DNA of 59,359 nucleotides from Bacteroidales bacterium (GCA_009777825.1 WRLA01000011.1:1-59359); one strand, 5' to 3'; positions 34,401-44,179 are shown, counted from the first letter of the stretch. Notes: generated by a model from the letters alone, not told the origin. Program-made: numbers and translations.

Positions 34401-36161
34401 TACGCAATGTTTTAATGATAAGTGAGGGGAAAATGCCGTGTCGAATGTAGATAATAAAAAGGATTCTGTTAATCCCCTATCGTAATCGTATGTGTCATAC
34501 TGTTCATTTGCTTTCTGACCGTTAATTTTGCGTTTGGATAATGCAGATACGGTTAAATTTCTCGTAATCAGTATGATTTTGTCTATTTTACTTATAAATT
34601 CCGTTGTATAACTAGCCTTACATAAAGCATATTGATATATATTTGCCTCTCCGACAGGAATATCTGCTATAATTATAGCCCGTTGTTTAATATTATTGAT
34701 TTTTTGTAATAATTCATTATTTATAATCTTAAAAATTTGGTTTTTAGGCAATCTTTCTGACGGGAAAAATAAACATAATTCGGATTCAGATTCATCAAGC
34801 ATTTTAGCATTACCAAATCGTTCGTCTCGTACATAAAATTCTTTGACTTTTTTGAAATATTTTGTATAAATATCTTTTGGCTCTTGTATAGCTTTGATAA
34901 ATGGACTTTCGTTTTTTTCGCCTGTATAAACTTCGTAAAGATTTAACCATTTTTCATTTTTCGCTTTTAATGTTAATGCTTCTATTCTTCCTATCAAAGC
35001 AAATCCTTCTATTTGGCGTGGGCTGGTAATACTTAAATACGATTGATTCGCATCCGTTTCCGGATTAGTTCCTTTTACAGGCAACATATCACCAAGCCAT
35101 TCGGAATCATCTCGTGCGGTCAGACAATCTCCTCGACAAAGTTGGCTAATGGTATAAAGCCCTCCAAATTCTGTGTCTTTTTTTCCGCTGTTGATTCCCC
35201 TTTTTCCTAATCCTATTGTTAGTCTCCACACTTCTCTAAATAATGGATGAGGCGTGGCGCCTCCATAGAAATTGTTAGTCAATCCAATGCCGGCATCAAT
35301 AATAAATACTTCGAAGAATCCTGAAGATTGTTCAGAGAAAGTTGTTCGTGAATTAGGGTAATAATTGCGTAAACGAGGACATTTACGATGTTCTTCCTCT
35401 ATATAATTTTGTAGATTTTTTCGAGAGTTTTCGTCAAGTGAGCCATTTGCAAGTCCTTTTCTATATCTAATATAGCAACCAACTAATTTTTTATCATATT
35501 TGTTGTCAGGATATGCGTGTTCATATACATTTCCAATAGTTTCTTTTAAAAAACGATCTATTTTATTTAGGAGTTCTTTTTCTAATACAGAGGCAACGTT
35601 TGAGGAGAAACGATGTTTTGTTTTTTCAAGCCATATTTCTACTTCACTTTCTATTTTTGCGATATAATTTTTTTCGTCTCCAACCATGTCTAATAAATTA
35701 ACAATTTTGGCAGGAAGAATGGTACAATCTGTGTAGGATAAATATTTTTCGTAGTTATTTATTATTTGCTCTTTTTCTTTCTCTGAAAATTCATTGCTTG
35801 TGGAATGCAACACTCTTATGTTAAATTGCGAACAATTTTCTACAAACCCCTCTTTAAAGACAAAAGCCAAAAAGCGTTTTTGTTCAAACGAATACACGTT
35901 TGGTGTGGGCAAATGTATTGTTTTTGAGATGTTATTTGGAATTTCAGATAATGCGATAAGTAATGACAACAGGGGTAATGGGTCTGCCCAATTACATTTG
36001 GTAAAATTAACTTTAATTTCGTCGAAGTTTTCAGAAAGGTTCCTTAATTCTTCTTGGATGTTTCCAAAAGATTCTGCCCAACCTTTATTTCTCAATTTTT
36101 CCGGAATGGTTACTGTATATGTAGTTCCGATAGTGCTTGAAGATATGTGTTCTGTTCCCAT
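31455..36161 (-). CDS. Giant GHKL ATPase/phosphoribosyltransferase-like protein
   Basis: 1568 residues. The longest frame begins at 36329, inside a dispersed repeat; ATG 36161 follows the -7 element and starts MGTEHISSSTIG. Layout: STAS-like start (~10-110, strand KVNFTKCNWADPLPLLSLLI); GHKL ATPase with N-box ETIGNVYEHAY (N211, E214), G1 DAGIG (289-293) and GKRGINSGKKDTEFGGLY (319-335); a long region with no match (~380-910); phosphoribosyltransferase-like domain with PRPP loop VLLFDDAIIGGKT (991-1003) and CPIC at 1057-1060; and a C-terminal part from ~1446 with LFDNAIKEG that may be a second, degenerate GHKL. No transmembrane segment. AT-rich, unlike its neighbours. Confidence 0.75.
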   Translation of the reverse strand: MGTEHISSSTIGTTYTVTIPEKLRNKGWAESFGNIQEELRNLSENFDEIKVNFTKCNWADPLPLLSLLIALSEIPNNISKTIHLPTPNVYSFEQKRFLAFVFKEGFVENCSQFNIRVLHSTSNEFSEKEKEQIINNYEKYLSYTDCTILPAKIVNLLDMVGDEKNYIAKIESEVEIWLEKTKHRFSSNVASVLEKELLNKIDRFLKETIGNVYEHAYPDNKYDKKLVGCYIRYRKGLANGSLDENSRKNLQNYIEEEHRKCPRLRNYYPNSRTTFSEQSSGFFEVFIIDAGIGLTNNFYGGATPHPLFREVWRLTIGLGKRGINSGKKDTEFGGLYTISQLCRGDCLTARDDSEWLGDMLPVKGTNPETDANQSYLSITSPRQIEGFALIGRIEALTLKAKNEKWLNLYEVYTGEKNESPFIKAIQEPKDIYTKYFKKVKEFYVRDERFGNAKMLDESESELCLFFPSERLPKNQIFKIINNELLQKINNIKQRAIIIADIPVGEANIYQYALCKASYTTEFISKIDKIILITRNLTVSALSKRKINGQKANEQYDTYDYDRGLTESFLLSTFDTAFSPHLSLKHCVELIRTHDSLLYWRYIDNKNRSYEFFLSKDIVWYQDGRDIGLKGYLNFAKTLTDEFCKKIYELALERSLCLSNEAGCNYESIDLLTNKLAMQNNVLFHNAQKDNAQKILLGSVYVTGYTARASQAGNKENEDNAITIHFFHNQNVSVAEMPTNPIAQFLLWPREEWITKNLKSGNLKLSQCKRIGTSYVIAPYGWKYFPIPRYKLFDKENKCFLDIPPTKEQIQNTVQYEFKSVYECSPSDTYRYWQGRRGQVLNIGHIDYESSHDILNIDFPFVINESFMMGDKLSQFLLAEFLYALGTDARGLNTDNPVIANGVKQYLKNKTTNNKTTKNKSILIVYPFHYNSDYIVAKIKTYIKQEYHNKIIALFPVNRERANATYLISPLTIETLKDEINKNRKKDESIEVLLFDDAIIGGKTRKEIKHTLISLGVDSVKTLTLLERRRLPFSPSEPNNNRAFWRLDMPNLGGADTCPICNALQKLKEIRHNIASESILDRIQEIEKIWEANNNKQLLTPIAIKDGILEKKFGIYINDEGEKYSSLQCGGDNNKIEIINSLGLSIYVSELHTMTSRDDIVLDFLKDTEQGEPIIEDYVKIEMLATYLLLFKKELSNLTLEKIIKELFRLCKDKETNNYTSYVLIALLNVNAKRLNLLYNVCKKEVDTDIEVKNQDMIILSFLLSLDNQSDFSKSKSLKKYRTKDLKDIYGLFHSEIYNDNGISHSVPLFLISTKDANKNNFQMAADSCKKILHLLEDGIPFWLYRSDIKTQKDQIVKLLKNYETQSKAHPNDFITLSPLAENLLCELQYIHSLLFGCVGAKEEEKIPLKELIQELITDKKFSNIGISSAFKKLILSNTQIERWIIWDSYVYQEISFLFDNAIKEGSETNDPFSENNDIIKNAWVSIEYDEKNKQLFLLIYNKSNNTSEQVKEETNKKMRYGKNHLTDIGIKVDYQSVIIENMNEKPANDYTQQGTNRFLKTIIIFPYI

Positions 36162-36218
36162 TTTTTTGTTTTCTATAAAATAAATATGGATTAATACTCG
36201 TCTTTTTTTTAACCGCTG

Positions 36219-36226
36219 CAAAGGTA
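36219..36226 (-). promoter_or_regulatory. -7 promoter element for the two-gene island
   Basis: Minus-strand TACCTTTG followed by C lies 57 bp before ATG 36161. Together with the repeat at 36295-36320, it rules out the longer start. Confidence 0.65.
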
Positions 36227-36294
36227 ATATAAAAAATAACATAAACGACAAAAAATATGATTCGGGTGTACGAAAAATCACACAGTTTTGCAAC

Positions 36295-36442
36295 AGATTT
36301 CTCGCTTCGCTCGAAATGACGGCAATCATGGGGCTGTCTCAAAAGTCAAAATTCTTTACCACAAAGGTTCTCAAAGGGTTTTCACAAAGAACACAATGTG
36401 TTGACGACGTTGTCCTTTGTGTGTCCTTTGTGCTCTTTGTGG
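36295..36442. repeat. Dispersed repeats between HPr and the island
   Basis: 36295-36320 (CTCGCTTCGCTCGAAATGAC) is the reverse-orientation mate of 74-100. 36358-36436 is a second repeat family with ACCACAAAG and CTTTGTGGT at the ends and CACAAAGAACACAA/TTGTCCTTTGTG inside, forming a long imperfect hairpin, a possible terminator. Confidence 0.5.
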
Positions 36443-36703
36443 TTAAAAATTCATCTCCAAAAACTCCGCCAACGCCACATTTACCGCCTCCTCATCCTCC
36501 CCGTCAATAACAAACGAGGCGACATCGCCGCATTTTATCCCTGTTTTCATCATTGCCAGCAGGCTTTTGGCGTCAATTTGGTTGTTGCCGCAGAGGAGGG
36601 TAACTTTGCTTTTGTAGGGTTTGAGCAGTGTTACCAATTTTCCGGCGGGGCGGGCGTGGATGCCGACCGGGTCTTTAATCGTGTGGTCTGAAATTTTTAT
36701 CAT
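36443..36703 (-). CDS. ptsH: Phosphocarrier protein HPr
   Basis: 86 residues. Phosphorylatable H16 in GIHARPAGKL and the regulatory serine region DAKSLLAMM (S47). It passes phosphate from EI to IIA. 24 bp after the IICBA gene, last gene of the ptsI-IICBA-ptsH operon. Confidence 0.95.
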   Translation of the reverse strand: MIKISDHTIKDPVGIHARPAGKLVTLLKPYKSKVTLLCGNNQIDAKSLLAMMKTGIKCGDVASFVIDGEDEEAVNVALAEFLEMNF

Positions 36704-36727
36704 GTTTATCTATTTTATCACATTTAA

Positions 36728-38659
36728 CTATTTTACCTCTAACATTTTATCGCCTGCACGTATTGTTTCGTTGCTATTGACTACGCAGATTTCGTTGTAT
36801 TCTTCGGTGTTGACGACTACTATCGGGGTGATTGGGTTGTAGGTATGTTCTTTAATCAGGTCGAGGTTCGCTTTGATGAGTAGGTCGCCGCGTTTTACCC
36901 TATCGCCATCTTTCACAAAGGCTTCGAAGCCTTTGCCTTTCATGTTCACGGTGTCTAACCCTGTGTGTATGAGAATGGTAACGTTATTTTCGCCGTTGAG
37001 GATGAGGGCGTGTTTTGTCTCAAAAAGCAGATCTACGACTGCATCGAACGGGGCATAGACCTCGCCGGAAGTCGGCTGGATGGCGATGCCGTTGCCGAGT
37101 ATCTTTTCGGAAAAAGCCATGTCGGGAACATCTTTAAGATCAACCAAATAGCCCGACATCGGGGCTGTGATGGATACTACTTTCTCTTTATTGACGACAC
37201 ACGTCTCTTTATTAACAACACACGTCTCTTTACTGATAATGTCGTGCATCGCCTCGGCGACAAACTGAGCGTTAAGACCGATGACGATTTGCAGCGAATT
37301 TTCACCAATTTTGATGACGCCTTTTGAGCCGTGTTTCTTCAAAATGGTTTTATTAACTTTCTCCATATCAACCACTTTCAGGCGGAGACGGGTGATGCAG
37401 TTATCGAGTTCCGAGATGTTGTCATTTCCGCCGAGACCGTCAATGATTCCCTGTGCTTGCTCGGCGAAACTGTTGGGGTTTGTTGTGGTTGCGGTTTCGA
37501 TTTCGTTGTCATCTTCGCGTCCCGGCGTTTTCAAGTTGAACTTCACGATGACACACCGGAACACGATGTAATAGACTGCAAACCAGAATATTCCCATCAC
37601 GAAAATCATCCATGGATTTTGAGCCATCGGGTTGTTCCAGTTCAAAAACAGGTCAATAAAACCTGCTGAGAATCCGAATCCCATGCGTGTCGGTAAGATG
37701 GCGGCGATGGCTAACGAAATGCCGGTGAACAGTGCGTGGATGAGGTACAAAACGGGCGCTAAGAACATGAACGCGAACTCTATCGGCTCGGTAACGCCAA
37801 CCAGAAACGAAGCCAAACCCGCCGACAAGAGCAATCCGGCGACGACTTTTTTGTTTTTCGTCTTTGCCGTGTGATACATCGCCAGCGATGCGCCGAGCAG
37901 TCCGAACATCATTATCGGGAAAAACCCCGTCATGTATTGACCGGTAACGCCGAACTCTCCGTTGCCGCCCAAGAAGTTGTTCAGGTCGTTGATGCCTGCC
38001 ACGTCGAACCAGAACACGGAATTGAGCGCGTGATGCAAGCCGAGCGGGATGAGCAATCTGTTCAGAAATCCGTAAATGGCTGCTCCCCACGGACCTAAGT
38101 CGGAGATAAACATTCCAAAGGCGGTCAATCCGTTGTATATCGGGGACCAGATAAAGAGCAAAATCAGCGCCATCACGAGCGACATGCCGCCTGAGACGAT
38201 GGCGACACAGCGTCGTCCGCTGAAAAACGACAGGAAGTCGGGCAGTTTGGTATCTTTGAACTTGTTGTAGGCAAAAGCGCCGATCAATCCGCAAAGGATG
38301 CCGATGAAGACGTTTTGGATTTTGGCGAAGGCGGGGTCAACCAAGTCGGGCGAGGCGAGTCCTTTCAGTTTCATGATGCTGTTCGTTGATAATAAGACTG
38401 TTACAATCAGCCATGAGACCAATCCGGCGAGCGCCGACGTTCCGTCGGTTTTCTTCGCCATGCCAATCGAAACGCCGACGGCAAAGAGCAACGGAATGGC
38501 TTCGAGCAAGGCGCTACCCGCCATTGTCAGGAAATTGGCAATCACGTTGCCGCTTGTGGGCGAAATCCAATAGCCGACGCCGCACAGAATTGCTGCGATG
38601 GGCAACACCGCAACCGGCAGCATCAATGACTTTCCAAGTCTTTGGAAAAAATTTACCAT
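36728..38659 (-). CDS. PTS transporter IICBA, N-acetylglucosamine type
   Basis: 643 residues; imports and phosphorylates a sugar. IIC membrane domain 1-380 with NagE-like motifs (PLGLHHALNSVFWF, FGVTGQYMTGFFPIM, GVTEPIEFAFMFLAPVLYL). IIB domain with C421 (DNCITRLRL). IIA domain 495-625 with H550 and H565 (TILIHTGLDTV). N-acetylglucosamine is inferred from the IIC sequence. Linker residues 477-490 are a tandem duplicate of KETCVVN. The ATG overlaps the stop of ptsI by 7 bp, indicating translational coupling. Confidence 0.92.
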   Translation of the reverse strand: MVNFFQRLGKSLMLPVAVLPIAAILCGVGYWISPTSGNVIANFLTMAGSALLEAIPLLFAVGVSIGMAKKTDGTSALAGLVSWLIVTVLLSTNSIMKLKGLASPDLVDPAFAKIQNVFIGILCGLIGAFAYNKFKDTKLPDFLSFFSGRRCVAIVSGGMSLVMALILLFIWSPIYNGLTAFGMFISDLGPWGAAIYGFLNRLLIPLGLHHALNSVFWFDVAGINDLNNFLGGNGEFGVTGQYMTGFFPIMMFGLLGASLAMYHTAKTKNKKVVAGLLLSAGLASFLVGVTEPIEFAFMFLAPVLYLIHALFTGISLAIAAILPTRMGFGFSAGFIDLFLNWNNPMAQNPWMIFVMGIFWFAVYYIVFRCVIVKFNLKTPGREDDNEIETATTTNPNSFAEQAQGIIDGLGGNDNISELDNCITRLRLKVVDMEKVNKTILKKHGSKGVIKIGENSLQIVIGLNAQFVAEAMHDIISKETCVVNKETCVVNKEKVVSITAPMSGYLVDLKDVPDMAFSEKILGNGIAIQPTSGEVYAPFDAVVDLLFETKHALILNGENNVTILIHTGLDTVNMKGKGFEAFVKDGDRVKRGDLLIKANLDLIKEHTYNPITPIVVVNTEEYNEICVVNSNETIRAGDKMLEVK

Positions 38660-40296
38660 AACTCTTCCCTTTTCATTTTTTTCAAGTTTCTTCTTAACGG
38701 TAATATCTTGTTGGAGTTGACCGAAAACTTCGTATATCCGTAGTCAACAAGTGTTTGGGTTAAATAGAGATCCATGGCGAGTTCGCCGCAAATTCCGGCT
38801 TCGATATTATTTTTGACTGCGGACTTTCCTACCATTTTCAATGCCTTCAATATGGCTTTGTCGTGCGGATCGAAATATCCGATCACATGATCATTCCCCT
38901 GTCTATCAATGGCTAACAGATACTGCGACAGGTCGTTCGTCCCCACAGAGAAGAAATCCAGATTTTCGGCGAGTTTGTCGGCAATAAGGACGGCGGCTGG
39001 CGTTTCAATCATCGCCCCAAGCGGCACTTTGAAATCAATTTCCAACTCTTTTTCAACCATTCGACACACTTTTAAGCAGTCGTAAATTTCCCCAAACGAG
39101 GCAATCATCGGAAACAGGATCGAAATGGAAGAATGACCGGTTTCGTTTTTTACACGCTTTGCAACGCTGTAAATCGCTCGCAGTTGGGTCTTGAAAAACA
39201 CCGGATTATCTAAACAAATACGAATGCCTCTGTAACCGAGCGCCGGATTTTTCTCTTTCTTCAAATTCAGGAACGGAACTTTTTTGTCGGAGCCGAAGTC
39301 GAATGTTCTGATAGTCAACGGTTTATGGTTGATTGCTTGTGAGATTTCGGAATAAAAAGCAATCTGTTCTTCCTCGCTTGGGTATGACCGGTGATTCATG
39401 AAAAAGCACTCTGTACGCAATAAACCTACGCCTTCGGCGTCGTTTTTGATGGCGGTTTTGGCGTCTTCCACGGTGGCGATGTTGGCGTAAAGATGAATTT
39501 GTTTTCCACTTTTTGTAACTGATGGTTTTCCGCGATATTTTTCGCAATCTGCCTTTTCTTCGGCAATTTCGGCTAACCGCTCCATTACTTCTTCAAGGAT
39601 ATCTTCATCCGGATGGCAGGAAATTTCTCCCCAACAGGCGTCAGCCACGGTCGGCGTTCCGTTTTTTATTTTCAAAATACTCTTCGCAACGCCATAGAGG
39701 TAAGGGATGTCCAACATGCGTGCAAGTATCGCAGAATGAGCATGTTCCGAGCCGATGACGCTAACCAATGCGGCAATTTTCTCTCTGTCGAACGACAAAA
39801 TCTGATTGGGCGTGATCTCTTTCGCCACGATGATGGCGTTATCGGGGAGCGCTGTTGCGGTTTCGTCGTCATCGTACAAGATGAGATGTACCAAGTCGTC
39901 GGCAAGATGCAAAACATCTTTGCCGCGCTGACTTAAATAGTCGTCGTCAATGGATAAAAATTCGTCATTGAGACTGTTTGCAACCGCTGTAATCGCCTCA
40001 ACGACAGTACATCCCTCCGCAATCTTACTCCGTATAGCGCCGTCAAACTCGTCATCATCCAAAAACATCAGTTGGATTTGCAGAAATTCGGCGTATTCCT
40101 TACCCAACTTTTCGGAAACGTTTTCGGCATCATGTAATAGTTTCTCTTTCAACCGTTTACAGACGTCTTCGTACAATTTGAGTTGATCGAAATCGCTCAA
40201 ATTTTCTTTTTTTTCTTGCGTGTTTTTGGTGTCTAATCTAAAAACAACTCCGTAACCAAGCCCTTCTGAGGCTATTCTTCCTTTAAAAGATTTCAT
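38653..40296 (-). CDS. ptsI: PTS enzyme I
   Basis: 547 residues, phosphotransferase from PEP to HPr. Predicted active His is H187 in SEHAHSAILARMLDIP (commonly GGRTSHTAILAR). PEP-binding domain motifs are present: LLRTECFFMNH, ALGYRGIRIC, GAMIETPAAVLIADKL, VGTNDLSQYLLAIDRQ, GICGELAMD. First gene of the operon, with -7 element upstream. Confidence 0.95.
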   Translation of the reverse strand: MKSFKGRIASEGLGYGVVFRLDTKNTQEKKENLSDFDQLKLYEDVCKRLKEKLLHDAENVSEKLGKEYAEFLQIQLMFLDDDEFDGAIRSKIAEGCTVVEAITAVANSLNDEFLSIDDDYLSQRGKDVLHLADDLVHLILYDDDETATALPDNAIIVAKEITPNQILSFDREKIAALVSVIGSEHAHSAILARMLDIPYLYGVAKSILKIKNGTPTVADACWGEISCHPDEDILEEVMERLAEIAEEKADCEKYRGKPSVTKSGKQIHLYANIATVEDAKTAIKNDAEGVGLLRTECFFMNHRSYPSEEEQIAFYSEISQAINHKPLTIRTFDFGSDKKVPFLNLKKEKNPALGYRGIRICLDNPVFFKTQLRAIYSVAKRVKNETGHSSISILFPMIASFGEIYDCLKVCRMVEKELEIDFKVPLGAMIETPAAVLIADKLAENLDFFSVGTNDLSQYLLAIDRQGNDHVIGYFDPHDKAILKALKMVGKSAVKNNIEAGICGELAMDLYLTQTLVDYGYTKFSVNSNKILPLRRNLKKMKREELW

Positions 40297-40309
40297 TTTA
40301 TTTTTTATG

Positions 40310-40317
40310 CAAAGGTA
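40310..40317 (-). promoter_or_regulatory. -7 promoter element for the PTS operon
   Basis: Minus-strand TACCTTTG, 13 bp before the ptsI start, so the leader is short. Confidence 0.6.
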
Positions 40318-40386
40318 CTACAAATTATTAAAACTTGTGGAATTTTAATGCGTTTGCCCTAGAAAATCCCGTTTAAGAAAAAGTTG

Positions 40387-40394
40387 TACCTTTG
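40387..40394 (+). promoter_or_regulatory. -7 promoter element for the small membrane protein gene
   Basis: TACCTTTG on the plus strand, 52 bp before the preferred start 40447. It shows that the frame start at 40384 is too far upstream. Confidence 0.6.
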
Positions 40395-40446
40395 CAACGG
40401 ATTATTTATCTATTGTTTTATGCTCATAAGCCACATTATAATAAAT

Positions 40447-40839
40447 ATGAAATCATTATTGTTTAAAACCTTTCTTTTTTCCATCGCAATGGTAGCCGTA
40501 ACCGCCATCCTGAAATACGCCGCCATCCTCCCTGCCATCCACGACCAATGGCATTTCATGCTCGTTTTCTATTTTGTGCTGACGACTTTTATCTTGTATC
40601 AACTGCTCAAAGTAATCCGAAAGACCATGCGGAAGTTTATCGCTATCTTTTTGAGTATGACCGCCTTGCGCATGATATTGTTTACTGCCGCCATCCTGCT
40701 GTACGCTTTTCTCATTCAACACGACGACAGCCGTAATATTGTCGGCTTTACCCTTACTTTTTCCGTGTATTACCTCGTTTTTACGACTTGGGAAATCATC
40801 CTAATTGTTTCCTTTTTACGCTCTCCACCAACAGGGTAG
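40447..40839 (+). CDS. Small membrane protein beside ATP synthase genes
   Basis: About 130 residues from ATG 40447, MKSLLFKTFLFSIAMVAVTA; ATG 40420 is an alternative. Four hydrophobic segments: TFLFSIAMVAVTAILKY, MLVFYFVLTTFILYQLL, ALRMILFTAAILLYAFL and FTLTFSVYYLVFTTWEIILI. Resembles the small hydrophobic proteins near F-type ATPase genes in Bacteroidetes (AtpI-like), an inference from place and size. It converges on atpC and the 3' ends overlap by 44 bp. Confidence 0.6.
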   Translation: MKSLLFKTFLFSIAMVAVTAILKYAAILPAIHDQWHFMLVFYFVLTTFILYQLLKVIRKTMRKFIAIFLSMTALRMILFTAAILLYAFLIQHDDSRNIVGFTLTFSVYYLVFTTWEIILIVSFLRSPPTG

Positions 40840-41056
40840 CCTCATTATCTCCCACCTTCAGCGCTCCGCCTTCGATGTCGAAGAAGAGTTCTTTCCCGTC
40901 GGGTTCCTGCACTTTCACTTTTCCTTTTCCGAGCAGTGCGACCATCGGTGCGTGGCGGTCTAATATTTCGAACAATCCGTCGGTTCCGGGCATCTGCACC
41001 AATTTACATGCTCCTTGAAAGAGCGTACCGGCTGGGGTGATGATGGACAGTTGCAT
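40796..41056 (-). CDS. atpC: ATP synthase epsilon subunit
   Basis: 86 residues, the short epsilon form with the beta-sandwich domain: LSIITPAGTLFQG near the start, MPGTDGLFEILDRHAPMVALLGKG. It lies 4 bp after atpD, forming an atpD-atpC operon. The other ATP synthase genes are not in the window. Confidence 0.9.
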   Translation of the reverse strand: MQLSIITPAGTLFQGACKLVQMPGTDGLFEILDRHAPMVALLGKGKVKVQEPDGKELFFDIEGGALKVGDNEATLLVESVKRKQLG

Positions 41057-41060
41057 GATT

Positions 41061-42569
<1,509 letters not shown>

Positions 42570-42584
42570 TTAAAATTTAAAGAT

Positions 42585-44150
42585 TTAAGCTATTAACCAA
42601 TGTTTTATACCTTTTTCTGTTTGTGAAAATTCTACGCCGATTTTCACGAGTTTGCGGTGGTCGGCGGTGTAGGGGATGGCGTAATCCTTGCTGTTGATTT
42701 GCGCAAGGGCGGCTTCGGCGGTTGTATTATCATCCATTTTGAACTCAAAAACGAAGATACTGTCAGCAGTTTTCACGACTGCATCGGCTCTGCCTTTGCT
42801 GCTTTTGACTTCGGTTTGCACGAATTGTCCCATCAGCGTGAAAAGTAGATAAAAAACGTGCTGATAATATTGTTCGTCGCGGTGTTTTTGCTCTATGGCA
42901 TCGTAGGGGATGGCGGCGAAGAATGCTTTTAGCGAGGTCATAAAGCCTTCGATATCACCATTTCTGATTTGCCGCATAAACTCTACAACGGAAAAATTGC
43001 CGGTTTGGATTGGCGTCAGCGCAAATGCAGGTAAAAGTTCTTTGAGAAAACCATATTTTACCTCCTCGTTGGGAAATCCCAAAGTATATAAGCCGGATTC
43101 ATACGACTTTATCGTTAAATACCCTGTTTGATAGAGCAACGGTATGAGATCTTGGTTTTCGACGCGATAGTCCATGATTGATGGTTCATCAATTAAAACA
43201 TCGTCCTCAAACTTGCGAATATCGTAATTCTGATTTCGTAACGCTTTTGCCAAAAACGTTGGCGTGCCGGTGGCGAACCAATAATGGCGAAAAGTAAAAT
43301 CGTTCAGTGTATTCAAAACACTGAATGGATTATATAGCCCCTCCGTCTTGGTAGAAAAATGGTAGCCGTCATAACGTTTTTTCATTTCTGCCAATATCTG
43401 CTCGTAAGAGAGATTTTGTTTTTCCGCAACCTGTTGTAGTTCTATTTCAAAATTATCTTTCAGCTCTTGCTGTGTTATACCGCAAATTTCAGCATATCTT
43501 TCACTTAAACTAATATCTATAAGCTGGTTCAAATCGCTGAAAACGCTGACTTTGGAAAATTTTGTTACACCTGTGAGAAAGACAAACTTCAGATAAGCGT
43601 CAGCGCTTTTTAATACGCCGTAAAATGATTTCAGTAACGTTCTGATTTCTTCGTTTGCGATTGGGTCGTCCATTGTGTTTATCAATGGCTTATCGTACTC
43701 GTCAATCAAAACAACTACTTGTTTCCCCGTCTGTTCGCAGGCGCTTTTAATGACCGCCTCAAAGCGGCTTGCCAAATCTTCGGTATCCGTTGTTTGTCCC
43801 CACAATCGTTCAAGTTCTTTGAGTTTAACGTTTAGACGTTCTGCCACATTTGCGGCATTTATCAGCAATCCCACGTTAAAATCCAAATAAAAAACAGGAT
43901 ACTGTTTCCATTCTTTTTCCAATTCGGCAATTTTCAATCCTTCAAAAAGCTCTTTTTTGCCTTCAAAGTATGCCTTCAAGGTGGAAAGAAACAAACTCTT
44001 GCCAAACCGGCGCGGACGACCAAGGAAATAGGGCTTTCCGTGTTGCAGCAATTGATGCACATACAGGGTTTTATCAACGTACAAATAATTATTGGTACGC
44101 AAATACTCAAAATCCTGTATGCCGATGGGCAGTTTTCTTATCGTGTTCAT
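42585..44150 (-). CDS. AAA-ATPase-like / PD-(D/E)XK nuclease fusion
   Basis: 521 residues of the AAA-ATPase_like plus PD-(D/E)XK type common in Bacteroidales. N-terminal segment LPIGIQDFEYLRTNNYLYVDK, P-loop GRPRRFGKSLF with K51, Walker B VVLIDEYDKPL. The C-terminal domain has GRADAVVKTAD and VFEFK (the D and E-x-K) and FSQTEKGIKHWLI. Function unknown; often multicopy and mobile. Own -7 element (44172-44179). Confidence 0.9.
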   Translation of the reverse strand: MNTIRKLPIGIQDFEYLRTNNYLYVDKTLYVHQLLQHGKPYFLGRPRRFGKSLFLSTLKAYFEGKKELFEGLKIAELEKEWKQYPVFYLDFNVGLLINAANVAERLNVKLKELERLWGQTTDTEDLASRFEAVIKSACEQTGKQVVVLIDEYDKPLINTMDDPIANEEIRTLLKSFYGVLKSADAYLKFVFLTGVTKFSKVSVFSDLNQLIDISLSERYAEICGITQQELKDNFEIELQQVAEKQNLSYEQILAEMKKRYDGYHFSTKTEGLYNPFSVLNTLNDFTFRHYWFATGTPTFLAKALRNQNYDIRKFEDDVLIDEPSIMDYRVENQDLIPLLYQTGYLTIKSYESGLYTLGFPNEEVKYGFLKELLPAFALTPIQTGNFSVVEFMRQIRNGDIEGFMTSLKAFFAAIPYDAIEQKHRDEQYYQHVFYLLFTLMGQFVQTEVKSSKGRADAVVKTADSIFVFEFKMDDNTTAEAALAQINSKDYAIPYTADHRKLVKIGVEFSQTEKGIKHWLIA

Positions 44151-44171
44151 TATAGCATAATTTTACGACTG

Positions 44172-44179
44172 CAAAAGTA
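44172..44179 (-). promoter_or_regulatory. -7 promoter element for the AAA/nuclease gene
   Basis: Minus-strand TACTTTTG, 21 bp before the start at 44150. Confidence 0.55.

Noticed and set aside
31455..36161. Classical sensor histidine kinase
   Set aside because: The GHKL domain is present, but no H-box histidine is seen ahead of it and there is no membrane segment, so it is RsbW/STAS-type or conflict-type rather than a standard kinase.
36162..36329. 56-codon N-terminal extension of the GHKL protein
   Set aside because: It overlaps the -7 promoter element at 36219-36226 and a dispersed repeat whose translation (VISSEARNL) is a known artefact.
36085..36342. Minus-strand 85-codon ORF
   Set aside because: Overlaps the start of the giant GHKL gene in another frame; includes repeat-derived sequence.
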